NCBI GenBank assembly: GCA_031258835.1
Contig: JAIRMH010000131.1
Location: forward strand, 1-49,787
Length of the DNA: 49,787 nt
Origin: Tannerella sp.
GTDB lineage: Bacteria; Bacteroidota; Bacteroidia; Bacteroidales; Tannerellaceae
Direction: 5' to 3'
Shown here: positions 37,601 to 45,162 of the stretch, piece by piece
Layout of the letters: each line of letters opens with the position of its first letter
How positions within the stretch are numbered: position 1 is the first letter of the stretch
Program-made: the position numbers and the translations under genes
The notes under the pieces: model-generated
Told to the model about the DNA's origin: nothing
Seen by the model: only the letters and a program-made list of their open reading frames with translations
Database searches by the model: none

Positions 37601-39145
37601 ATGAAACGAATTTTATTTTTATCAGCGCTTTTATGTGCAACATTTTCAATTCGGATGCATGCCCAAACGGACGACAAAGAGCATATCCCCCTAAAACACG
37701 GCGCTCACAGAACAGGGCGGCGTACGGATGCAGCCATGCAACGCTGGCGCGAATACGGATTGGGACAGTTTATTCACTGGGGCGTTTATGCCATTCCCGG
37801 AGGCGTCTGGGATGGGAAAACATATACCGGTGCGGCGGAATGGATCCGCTCATGGAAGGAAATGCCGAATGATGCATACGACAATTTATACAAACAGTTC
37901 AACCCTGCAAATTTCGACGCCAAAAGATGGGCTGTACAAGCTAAAGAGATGGGCGTCCGGTACATGATTTTCACAACCAAACATCATGACGGCTTTTGCT
38001 TGTGGCCAAGCAAATACTCCGACTATACAATTGCCGCTACTCCTTACAAAAAAGATATTGTAAAAGAACTCGTCGACGCCTACGCGTCGGAAGGGATAGA
38101 TGTTTACCTTTATTTCTCTATCATCGATTGGAGCCATCCCGGTTATACGCCCGGCGATAATGCTAATCCGGCTCAAGTAAGGCAGGCGCTCGCGGCAGGA
38201 GAAAGCTACAATCCGTTTAAATCGAAAGAACAGGAAGAAAAATATGAAACGTTTAAAACATTTACCCGTAACCAACTTCTTGAATTGCTGGATAACTATC
38301 CTGAAATAAAAGGCTTATGGTTCGACGGATCATGGGATATCTCATGGATCTGCAATGCCGCATGGGCGGATTCGTTAGGATTAGAACTCAGAGAAAAACA
38401 TCCCGGCCTGATTATCGGTAGCCGTTTCCGCGCCGACGAATTAGGATACAGACACGTAGATGCGAACGGAGACTTGATCGACGATTACGACCAGCGTTTC
38501 GAACGTAATCTTCCAAATAATCTGGAAGAAACAAGAGGTTTTGACTGGGATTGCGTAATGACAATACCCGAAAACCAATGGGGATACCATCGCGACTGGT
38601 CATGGACTTACGTAAAAACTCCCTACGAACTGATCGAAATGGCCGTGAAAGCCAATTCGTTAGACGGGAATTTTGTGATAAATTTCGGGCCTGACGGAAA
38701 TGGCGCTATCCGTAAAGAAGAATGCGAAATCGCCAAAGAAATCGGAATATGGATGGCTAAAAACGGCGAAGCCCTATACGGCGCTCATCACTCTATCCTG
38801 GAAAAACAAGACTGGGGCTATTCCACACAAAATGGAGATAACATTTACTTGTCCGTATTCAACAAACCGATAAACAATATGATACGAGTAAAACTCCCGA
38901 AAAGTAATAAAAAAGACATGATATATATCATCGCCAAAGCCGAAATTTTATCAACAAAAGAAATCGTCCGCATAAACGGAAATGGAAAAAGCGGCGCCTA
39001 CTACCGCGATAAATCAGGTTCGTCATACTATGACCTGATCATCCCGGAAAGCCTGCGCAACCCCGCCGCCCCGTTTGTAATCGTAATCGAAATAAAAGAA
39101 ATCAATAAAGGCGATCTGGAATCCTACCAGCAAGCCCTGACGTAA
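37601..39145 (+). CDS. Alpha-L-fucosidase, GH29 family
   Basis: This secreted glycosidase removes alpha-linked L-fucose from glycans. The start at 37601 gives a signal peptide (KRILFLSALLCATFSIRMHAQ). An in-frame ATG at 37481 would put 40 unlikely residues in front of it. GH29 blocks are GLGQFIHWGVYAIPGG (residues 53-68), KHHDGFCLWPSKYSDY (HHDGF at 128-132) and IKGLWFDGSWD with D242 at the catalytic nucleophile position. The mature 514-residue precursor is normal for the family. It is the only glycosidase of this small locus, so the target is probably a simple fucosylated glycan or one processed first by other enzymes. It ends 8 bases from convergent ackA. Confidence 0.92.
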   Translation: MKRILFLSALLCATFSIRMHAQTDDKEHIPLKHGAHRTGRRTDAAMQRWREYGLGQFIHWGVYAIPGGVWDGKTYTGAAEWIRSWKEMPNDAYDNLYKQFNPANFDAKRWAVQAKEMGVRYMIFTTKHHDGFCLWPSKYSDYTIAATPYKKDIVKELVDAYASEGIDVYLYFSIIDWSHPGYTPGDNANPAQVRQALAAGESYNPFKSKEQEEKYETFKTFTRNQLLELLDNYPEIKGLWFDGSWDISWICNAAWADSLGLELREKHPGLIIGSRFRADELGYRHVDANGDLIDDYDQRFERNLPNNLEETRGFDWDCVMTIPENQWGYHRDWSWTYVKTPYELIEMAVKANSLDGNFVINFGPDGNGAIRKEECEIAKEIGIWMAKNGEALYGAHHSILEKQDWGYSTQNGDNIYLSVFNKPINNMIRVKLPKSNKKDMIYIIAKAEILSTKEIVRINGNGKSGAYYRDKSGSSYYDLIIPESLRNPAAPFVIVIEIKEINKGDLESYQQALT

Positions 39146-39153
39146 CAACAAGT

Positions 39154-40362
39154 TCAGTTTTTGTTTTCCTTTAATATGGCTTGCGTGTCACGGGCTATCA
39201 TATATTCCTCATCCGTAGGTATTACTACTACTTTTATTTTACTTTCCGGCTTGCTGAGGACGACTTCGCGCCCCCGTTCATTTTTATTTTTTTCCTCATC
39301 AAACAAGAGACCCATATACTCCAGGCCTTTACAGACTTCAGCGCGGGTCGTCCATTGATTTTCGCCAACGCCACCTGTAAAAGCAAGTATATCAAGGCCG
39401 CCCAATATTGCCGAGTAGGCGCCTACATATTTTTTTATCCGGTAATTGTACATTTTCAGAATTTGAATAGCCCGTGCATTTCCGGCAAACATCTCGCGTT
39501 CAATGTCACGCATATCCGACGACACTTCGGTGAAGCCCGCAACGCCGCTCTTCTTATTGATTAAATCGGAAAGTCCGTCTGCATCCAAACTGTCTTTCTT
39601 CATAATATAGGGTAATGCTCCGGCGTCGACATCACCGCAACGCGTCCCCATGATGAGGCCTTCCGTAGGCGTCATCCCCATAGAGGTGTCTATAGATTTA
39701 CCGTTTCTTACGGCAGTTATCGAACCTCCGTTTCCTATATGTGCGGTTATGATACGTTGCTGTTCATATGTAACGCCGAGAAATTCACAGGCGCGACGTG
39801 AAACATATCGATGGCTCGTGCCGTGAAACCCGTATCGACGTACCCCATACTGCTCATATATATTATATGGTAACGCATAAAGATAAGCGTAATCGGGCAT
39901 TGTCTGATGAAAAGCCGTATCAAACACTCCTATCTGGGGCGTTCCGGGCAAAATCTTCTCTATAGCTTTTATTCCCTCAAGATTTGCCGGATTATGTAAC
40001 GGTGCAAATTCGGAACATTCCACAATCATATCAATAACTTCCTGCGTAATACGCATACTCGACGCAAATTTCTCCCCTCCATGAACAATACGATGCCCGA
40101 TCGCCTCGATTTCACCGTAACTTTTGATACAGCCGTATTTATCATCCGTAAGGATGCTCAGGATAAAAGATATTCCTTCTTCATGATTAGGAACATTTCT
40201 TTTAATCGTTACTTTTTCCTCGTTTTTATCCGTAAATTTGAGGAAAGAATCCTCCATTCCTACTCTTTCAATTCCGCCTTGTGCCATCACCTCGCCCGAA
40301 GTCATGTCAAAAAGCTTATATTTGATGGAACTGCTACCACAATTTAATACTAATGTTTTCAC
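39154..40362 (-). CDS. ackA: Acetate kinase
   Basis: Acetate kinase makes ATP and acetate from acetyl phosphate. Family signatures are VLNCGSSSIKYKLFDM at the N-terminus, IGHRIVHGGEKF, YGFHGTSHRYVSRRACEFL, ITAHIGNGGSITAVRNGKSIDTSMGMTPTEGLIMGTRCGDVD and FTGGVGEN. The length of 402 residues is standard. It lies 34 bases downstream of pta, the usual pair for acetate fermentation, and converges with the fucosidase gene with only 8 bases between the stops. Confidence 0.98.
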   Translation of the reverse strand: MKTLVLNCGSSSIKYKLFDMTSGEVMAQGGIERVGMEDSFLKFTDKNEEKVTIKRNVPNHEEGISFILSILTDDKYGCIKSYGEIEAIGHRIVHGGEKFASSMRITQEVIDMIVECSEFAPLHNPANLEGIKAIEKILPGTPQIGVFDTAFHQTMPDYAYLYALPYNIYEQYGVRRYGFHGTSHRYVSRRACEFLGVTYEQQRIITAHIGNGGSITAVRNGKSIDTSMGMTPTEGLIMGTRCGDVDAGALPYIMKKDSLDADGLSDLINKKSGVAGFTEVSSDMRDIEREMFAGNARAIQILKMYNYRIKKYVGAYSAILGGLDILAFTGGVGENQWTTRAEVCKGLEYMGLLFDEEKNKNERGREVVLSKPESKIKVVVIPTDEEYMIARDTQAILKENKN

Positions 40363-40396
40363 TGTTTATATCTATTTTCAATTATCAAATGGATGT

Positions 40397-41410
40397 CTAT
40401 TTCGCGTTTTTAAGAGCAATGGCCTGATTCGCCGCAATCGCTACCATTTTATAAATATCATCTACGGAACAACCACGCGAAAGGTCGTTCACAGGAGCGG
40501 CCATACCTTGCAAAATAGGGCCAATCGCTTCAGCTTCGGCCAGGCGCTGCACTAATTTATAACTTATATTCCCGACTTCGAGCGTCGGAAAGACGAGTAC
40601 GTTCGCTTTACCGGCAACAGGACTTCCCGGAGCCTTTTGGACAGCAACCTTTTCTACTATTGCGGCATCCGCCTGTAACTCGCCGTCGATTTGCAAATCG
40701 GGCGCTAACGTTTTTGCCAGTTTGGTCGCTTCAACCACTTTATCTACCATCTCGTGCGAAGCGCTTCCTTTCGTTGAGAAACTCAACATGGCAACACGAG
40801 GCTCGACGCCAACCAGGGCACGAGCTGTTTGCGCCGTTGAGAGGGCAATCTGCGCCAGTTCCTGCGCCGTAGGATTCGGCAAGACCGCACAGTCCGCAAA
40901 TACAAAAATACCGTTTTCCCCGTAAGAAGGATCTTTGAGGATCATTAAGAATGCACCTGACACATTCGTTACTCCCGGAACTGTTTTGATAATCTGCAAT
41001 GCAGGACGAAGCACATTTCCCGTAGTGTTTTGCGCGCCGGCGATCTCACCGTCGGCATCGCCGGACTTAATCATCAGACACGCTAAATACAAAGGATCTT
41101 CAACTAACTGTAACGCTTTTTCAAGCGTCATTCCTTTCGATTGGCGCAGCCGAAACAACAAATCGGCATAAATATGCTTTTTCTCATGGTTTTTCGGATC
41201 TATAACCGTCGCACCGGCGATGTTATCAAGTCCGTAACTTTCTGCCAACGAATTTATTTCATCAGCATTTCCAAGCAGAATAAGATCTGCTACCCCGTCG
41301 GCGGCTAAAAGGTCGGCGGCTTTTAATGTTCGTTCTTCCGTTCCTTCCGGAAGAACGATACGCTGCCTGTTCGCTTTGGCGCGCGCAATAATGTCTTCTA
41401 TCAAGCCCAT
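40397..41410 (-). CDS. pta: Phosphate acetyltransferase
   Basis: Pta interconverts acetyl-CoA and acetyl phosphate. The conserved pieces are RIVLPEGTEERTLKAADLL, the AGAQNTTGNVLRPALQIIKT stretch, VFADCAVLPNPTAQELAQIA, VAMLSFSTKGSA, DGELQADAAIV and NVLVFPTLEVGNISYKLVQRL. At 337 residues it is the short form without an N-terminal regulatory domain. It forms a unit with ackA. A -7 box TATTTTTG on the minus strand (41461-41468) overlaps the hairpin upstream and may be its promoter. Confidence 0.97.
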   Translation of the reverse strand: MGLIEDIIARAKANRQRIVLPEGTEERTLKAADLLAADGVADLILLGNADEINSLAESYGLDNIAGATVIDPKNHEKKHIYADLLFRLRQSKGMTLEKALQLVEDPLYLACLMIKSGDADGEIAGAQNTTGNVLRPALQIIKTVPGVTNVSGAFLMILKDPSYGENGIFVFADCAVLPNPTAQELAQIALSTAQTARALVGVEPRVAMLSFSTKGSASHEMVDKVVEATKLAKTLAPDLQIDGELQADAAIVEKVAVQKAPGSPVAGKANVLVFPTLEVGNISYKLVQRLAEAEAIGPILQGMAAPVNDLSRGCSVDDIYKMVAIAANQAIALKNAK

Positions 41411-41463
41411 GTGTTAAAATTTATATGGTGTTAATCGTAAATCCTTTTAGATTTTCGCCACAA

Positions 41464-41507
41464 AAATAACACAAATTGCGAAGTATACATTGCAATTTGT
41501 GTTATTT
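41464..41507 (-). terminator. Perfect 16-bp hairpin between cdaA and pta
   Basis: AAATAACACAAATTGC (41464-41479) and its exact complement at 41492-41507 form a 16-pair stem with a 12-base loop. Read on the minus strand it lies after the cdaA stop and is followed by a T-rich stretch, so it fits an intrinsic terminator for folP-cdaA. The stem is AT-rich for a terminator. The downstream arm overlaps a TATTTTTG -7 box that could drive pta. Confidence 0.6.
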
Positions 41508-41549
41508 AACAGTATATTTTCATATCATATACCGGCATAAGGGATCGTT

Positions 41550-42320
41550 TTACACTTCGTTTTCTCCGGAAAGAATCAATTGCAGTTCTTCGGCCGAGAC
41601 GTCTATTTTAAGTTTTCCGTTATGCGCAACGGCAATAGCGCCTCTTTCTTCCGATACGATGATCACCAGCGCGTCTGTTTCTACCGACATTCCCAGACCG
41701 GAGCGATGACGCAGCCCCAGTTCTTTAGGTATCGCAACATTATGCGCTACCGGCAAAATACATCCGGCAGCTTTTATTTCGTTGTCGGCAATAATCATCG
41801 CGCCGTCATGGAGCGGACTGTTTTTAAAAAATATATTTTCGATAAGGCGCGCGTTCACATCGGCGGTAAATATTTCACCGGTCTGAATATAGGCAGACAA
41901 ATTTATTTCACGCTGTATCACAATGAGAGCCCCCGTCTTTTTTTTAGCAAGATTCATACAAGCCAATACAACCGGTGCAATGTATTTCTGATTTTCAGCA
42001 TCACTATTCTTTTTCTTGAAAATATTATAAAGGAAACGCCATCCTCTGTTAGAACCTAATGCAACCAGAAAACGGCGTATTTCGTCCTGAAACAGGATAA
42101 CCAGTACAATAAACCCGACACTTATCACCTGATCCAATATAGCGCCTATAAGACGCATCTCCAGTATCTGCGAAACTAACGCCCATACCACAATAATAGA
42201 TACAATGCCGCTGAAAATGGTTAATGTGCCGGAACTTTTCATCAGCTTATAGGTATGATACATAAAAAATGCCACCAAAATGACATCTATCGCGTCTTTT
42301 ATCCCAAATGAAATAAACAT
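41550..42320 (-). CDS. cdaA: Diadenylate cyclase CdaA (c-di-AMP synthase)
   Basis: The enzyme condenses two ATP to cyclic di-AMP, a second messenger tied to potassium and wall homeostasis. Three N-terminal hydrophobic segments (about residues 8-24, 32-52 and 62-78) lead into a DisA_N domain. The catalytic DGA motif is at residues 172-174 and RHR at 204-206. The length of 256 residues and the CdaA-like membrane anchor fit. It begins 4 bases after folP. No CdaR-like YbbR gene or phosphodiesterase is present in the window. Confidence 0.95.
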   Translation of the reverse strand: MFISFGIKDAIDVILVAFFMYHTYKLMKSSGTLTIFSGIVSIIVVWALVSQILEMRLIGAILDQVISVGFIVLVILFQDEIRRFLVALGSNRGWRFLYNIFKKKNSDAENQKYIAPVVLACMNLAKKKTGALIVIQREINLSAYIQTGEIFTADVNARLIENIFFKNSPLHDGAMIIADNEIKAAGCILPVAHNVAIPKELGLRHRSGLGMSVETDALVIIVSEERGAIAVAHNGKLKIDVSAEELQLILSGENEV

Positions 42321-42324
42321 AACA

Positions 42325-43164
42325 TCAACATTTTATTTTACAAACAATTTTTACGGCCTCAACCGCCTCTTTCACATCATGTACCCGCAGGATATCCGCC
42401 CCGTTAAACAGCGCGAAGGTATTCAGCGCCGTCGTACCGTTAAGGCTCTCCTCCGCACTACAGCCAATTAATTTATATATCATACTCTTACGCGAAACGC
42501 CAACAAGCAACGGACACTCAAACATTGTCGAAAACTCATTCAAATAGCGCATAAGCTCATAGTTTTGGTCTAACGTTTTAGCAAATCCGAACCCGGGGTC
42601 GATGATGATATCGTGAACGCCCGACAACCTTAATTTCCGTACTTTTTCGGCAAAATACAACATTACCTCTTCAACAAGATTATGATAATCCGTATATTGT
42701 TGCATTGTTCGCGGTACGCCACGCATATGCATAAGCACATAAGGCACCTTCAACTTCGCTACCGATTCAAACATACGTTCATCCATATTACCGCCGGAAA
42801 TATCATTAATTACGGCGACTCCGTACGTTTCTACGGCGCGCCGCGCTATGTCCGCCCGAAACGTATCAAGCGATACGGGAACCTCAGGATAATCGCGTTG
42901 CAACATTTTCAATGCCGGTTCAATCCTGTCCCATTCTTCCTCAACAGATATCTCTGCCGCATCAGGACGCGAAGAATATCCACCGATGTCAATAATAGCG
43001 CCACCTTCCGACAGAATCGTTTCGATGCGTTTTGCGACAGCCGCCTCGCTTTGTTGCCGGCTTCCCGCATAAAACGAATCTGGCGTCACATTGAGTATAC
43101 CCATTACAACCGGAATATCCAACGACATCAATTTGCCTTTTATATTCAATAGTTTTGTACTCAT
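42325..43164 (-). CDS. folP: Dihydropteroate synthase
   Basis: FolP joins p-aminobenzoate to the pterin pyrophosphate in folate synthesis. The signatures are VVMGILNVTPDSFYAGSR, GGAIIDIGGYSSRP, VSLDTFRADIARRA, VINDISGGN and DIIIDPGFGFAKTLDQNYELM. I chose the ATG at 43164 (MSTKLLNIKGK). An in-frame ATG at 43221 lies upstream of a TACATTTG -7 box on this strand (43195-43202) and would add 19 unusual residues. The resulting 279 residues are normal. It forms a two-gene unit with cdaA, a pairing I recall as common in Bacteroidota. Confidence 0.95.
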   Translation of the reverse strand: MSTKLLNIKGKLMSLDIPVVMGILNVTPDSFYAGSRQQSEAAVAKRIETILSEGGAIIDIGGYSSRPDAAEISVEEEWDRIEPALKMLQRDYPEVPVSLDTFRADIARRAVETYGVAVINDISGGNMDERMFESVAKLKVPYVLMHMRGVPRTMQQYTDYHNLVEEVMLYFAEKVRKLRLSGVHDIIIDPGFGFAKTLDQNYELMRYLNEFSTMFECPLLVGVSRKSMIYKLIGCSAEESLNGTTALNTFALFNGADILRVHDVKEAVEAVKIVCKIKC

Positions 43165-43396
43165 CTTAATTTTTAAAACAAACTTTTTAACTCGCAAATG
43201 TACATGAAATTTTTCAATCACACACAGACGAATAAAAAATGTCCGGCAAAATTTATCGGAGAAATGTATGAAAATAACCTAATATAAATTACTTTTGCAC
43301 CACAAAATTATAATCGTAAAATGTAGCAGACATAGCAGGAAACTACACTGCGATATTTTGATACTTTATAAGTTGCTTTTAAAATTTACATATGGC
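43165..43396. promoter_or_regulatory. Divergent promoter region, folP / murF
   Basis: This 232-base gap carries outward-facing -7 boxes. On the minus strand TACATTTG (43195-43202) is an exact TAnnTTTG match, with a TGTG about 18 bases upstream in the -33 place. On the plus strand TACTTTTG (43290-43297) is also an exact match, with TATG about 19 bases upstream. The plus-strand box overlaps the upstream in-frame ATG (43295) of the murF frame, so that ATG is not the start. One copy of a 44-base repeat lies within this region. Confidence 0.55.
43195..43238 (+). repeat. 44-base direct repeat, copy 1
   Basis: This copy begins CAAATGTACATGAAATTTTT and matches copy 2 at 47087-47130 in 40 of 44 positions, with the first 20 bases identical. 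Both copies have the same orientation. On the minus strand the copy holds the presumed folP -7 box. Confidence 0.9.
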
Positions 43397-45121
43397 ATGA
43401 CAATACCCGAATTGTACGCATTATACAAACTGCATCCCGTTGTCACTACCGACAGCCGTGCATGTCCGCCCGGCGCTATATTTTTTGCGCTTAAAGGCGA
43501 GAATTTCGACGGTAACGCTTACGCGGAAAAAGCGCTACAAGCAGGATGTGCATATGCCGTCGTCGATAAGGCGCCTGCGCCGACAGGCAATAATGACATC
43601 GCATCATCCGCCAAAAACAACGCCTCCACGTCGATAAAGAACGACGGCGACATGCCGATAAAGAGCGATGTTTCTACGCCGATAAAGAACGACGACACGA
43701 CGGCGAGCAACGACAATGCCTCCACGTCGATAAGGAACGACGGCGTGCCGCCTAACAAAAGGATGATAGTCGTTGAAAATGTACTAAAAACATTACAGCA
43801 ACTCGCACGCTTTCACAGAGAAACCTTAGGTGTTAAGATTATCGGCATCACAGGCACTAACGGAAAAACAACGACAAAAGAACTGATAGCCAGAGTTTTA
43901 TCAAAAAAATACAATATACTCTACACGGAAGGCAATCTAAACAATCATATAGGCGTACCGCTAACATTACTTAAATTGACAGACAAACATGAAGTGGCAG
44001 TTGTGGAAATGGGCGCCAACCACCCCGGCGAAATACGCGAATTGGCAGATATCGCCCGACCCGACTACGGACTTATCACAAACGTAGGATACGCTCACTT
44101 GGAAGGGTTCGATTCGTTCGATGGCGTTGTACGGACAAAAGGCGAATTGTATGATTTCATAAGAGAAACAAACGGCATGGTTTTTATCGACAAAGACAAT
44201 AATTGTTTGATGAAAATGGTGGAAGGTATTAAAAAAACAACTTACGGTAAGATTCCTGACGAATCCGTACATGACACGGAAACGGGAACAGATGCAATTG
44301 CACATGACACGGAAACAAATGCAATCGCACGGGAAACGGGAACGGACGAAACCGGACGAAAAACAGAACCCGGTGAATCCGGACGAAAAACGGAAGCCGG
44401 TGAATCCATACGACAATACGAACAGGAAGATATGCGTTGCCGACAATCTCCGTCGGTCGTGGGCGCGGTCATTCAAAACGACCCTTTCCTTTCGTTCCGG
44501 TGGCATTTACAAAACGCCGCTGCGCAAAACATTGATACATACCGCGTAGACACGCATCTTGTCGGCAAGTACAATCTATGCAACGCACTCGCAGCTATTA
44601 CGACGGGGCTTTATTTCCGTATCCCGCCCGAACAGATAAACGAAGCCTTATCAACTTATCAACCGACAAACAACCGTTCGCAAATGCAAAGAACGCTCTA
44701 CAACATACTCATTATAGATGCATACAATGCGAATCCCAGCAGCATGAAAGCGGCGCTGGAAAATTTTGCCTCATCGGGGAACCGGCATATCCGTCCCGCA
44801 CCGAATCCGTTTTCCGATAAGTCATCCTCCGCTAAAGATTACGTACCATCACAAAAAGCCGTCATTCTCGGCGATATGCTGGAACTTGGCGAAAAAAGCT
44901 CCGAAATGCACGAGGAAATAATATCGCTTGTAAATAAATGCGGATTTAATAAAGTCCTGCTCTGCGGCGAACGGTTTTATGCCGCCGGACAAATTTACAC
45001 GCGTTTTAAAACGGTAGATGAATTAAACAAACACCTCAAAACTGCTCCGCTGAAAGGATATGAAATACTCATAAAGGGCTCGCGCGGAATACATCTTGAA
45101 AATATAATTGATAATTTATAA
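43397..45121 (+). CDS. murF: UDP-MurNAc-tripeptide--D-Ala-D-Ala ligase MurF with low-complexity insertions
   Basis: MurF adds D-Ala-D-Ala to complete the UDP-MurNAc-pentapeptide. Core motifs are VTTDSRACPPGAIFFALKGENFDGN, the ATP loop GTNGKT (residues 153-158), GNLNNHIGVPLTLL, VVEMGANHPGEI, NVGYAHLEGF, IIDAYNANPSSMKAAL and ILGDMLELGEKS. The start at 43397 follows the promoter; the ATG at 43295 lies inside it. At 574 residues it is about 130 longer than usual. The excess falls in three places: about residues 62-120, 290-352 and 461-486. The first two are hydrophilic repeats. All core motifs are intact, so it is probably active. It lies apart from the main cell-wall cluster and 41 bases before the ammonia-lyase gene. 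Confidence 0.93.
   Translation: MTIPELYALYKLHPVVTTDSRACPPGAIFFALKGENFDGNAYAEKALQAGCAYAVVDKAPAPTGNNDIASSAKNNASTSIKNDGDMPIKSDVSTPIKNDDTTASNDNASTSIRNDGVPPNKRMIVVENVLKTLQQLARFHRETLGVKIIGITGTNGKTTTKELIARVLSKKYNILYTEGNLNNHIGVPLTLLKLTDKHEVAVVEMGANHPGEIRELADIARPDYGLITNVGYAHLEGFDSFDGVVRTKGELYDFIRETNGMVFIDKDNNCLMKMVEGIKKTTYGKIPDESVHDTETGTDAIAHDTETNAIARETGTDETGRKTEPGESGRKTEAGESIRQYEQEDMRCRQSPSVVGAVIQNDPFLSFRWHLQNAAAQNIDTYRVDTHLVGKYNLCNALAAITTGLYFRIPPEQINEALSTYQPTNNRSQMQRTLYNILIIDAYNANPSSMKAALENFASSGNRHIRPAPNPFSDKSSSAKDYVPSQKAVILGDMLELGEKSSEMHEEIISLVNKCGFNKVLLCGERFYAAGQIYTRFKTVDELNKHLKTAPLKGYEILIKGSRGIHLENIIDNL
43580..43756 (+). repeat. Degenerate in-gene repeat, murF insertion 1
   Basis: This stretch encodes about four degenerate units around S/P-I-K-N-D (TSIKNDG, MPIKSDV, TPIKNDD, TSIRNDG). 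At DNA level CCTCCACGTCGATAA recurs near 43623 and 43719, followed by GAACGACGGC after a one-base difference, pointing to recent tandem duplication. It lies between the N-terminal domain and the ATP-binding domain of MurF. Confidence 0.8.
44264..44452 (+). repeat. Degenerate in-gene repeat, murF insertion 2
   Basis: This stretch encodes 9-11-residue acidic and polar units: HDTETGTDAIA, HDTETNAIA, RETGTDETG, RKTEPGESG, RKTEAGESI. It lies in the middle domain of MurF after KKTTYGKI and before GAVIQNDPFLSF. The unit sequence differs from that of insertion 1, so the two arose separately. Confidence 0.8.
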
Positions 45122-45162
45122 TTAACACAAAACCTCTGATTTGCAAAACAAACAAATAAATA

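Noticed and set aside
43165-43221. Upstream in-frame start for folP
   Set aside because: It lies upstream of the TACATTTG box on the same strand, so it would not be transcribed from that promoter.
43295-43396. Upstream in-frame start for murF
   Set aside because: The ATG lies within a TACTTTTG promoter box and the added residues are unlike any MurF N-terminus.
43519-43758. Regular hydrophobic minus-strand frame opposite murF insertion 1
   Set aside because: Its regular pattern is the mirror of the tandem repeat on the plus strand, and murF motifs run on both sides.
43580-44452. CRISPR-like array in the murF repeats
   Set aside because: The units are short, degenerate, lack spacers of constant length and keep the murF reading frame.
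43967-44506. Long minus-strand frame (179 codons) opposite murF insertion 2
   Set aside because: It is antisense to conserved MurF motifs and reflects the repeat composition; no family signal.
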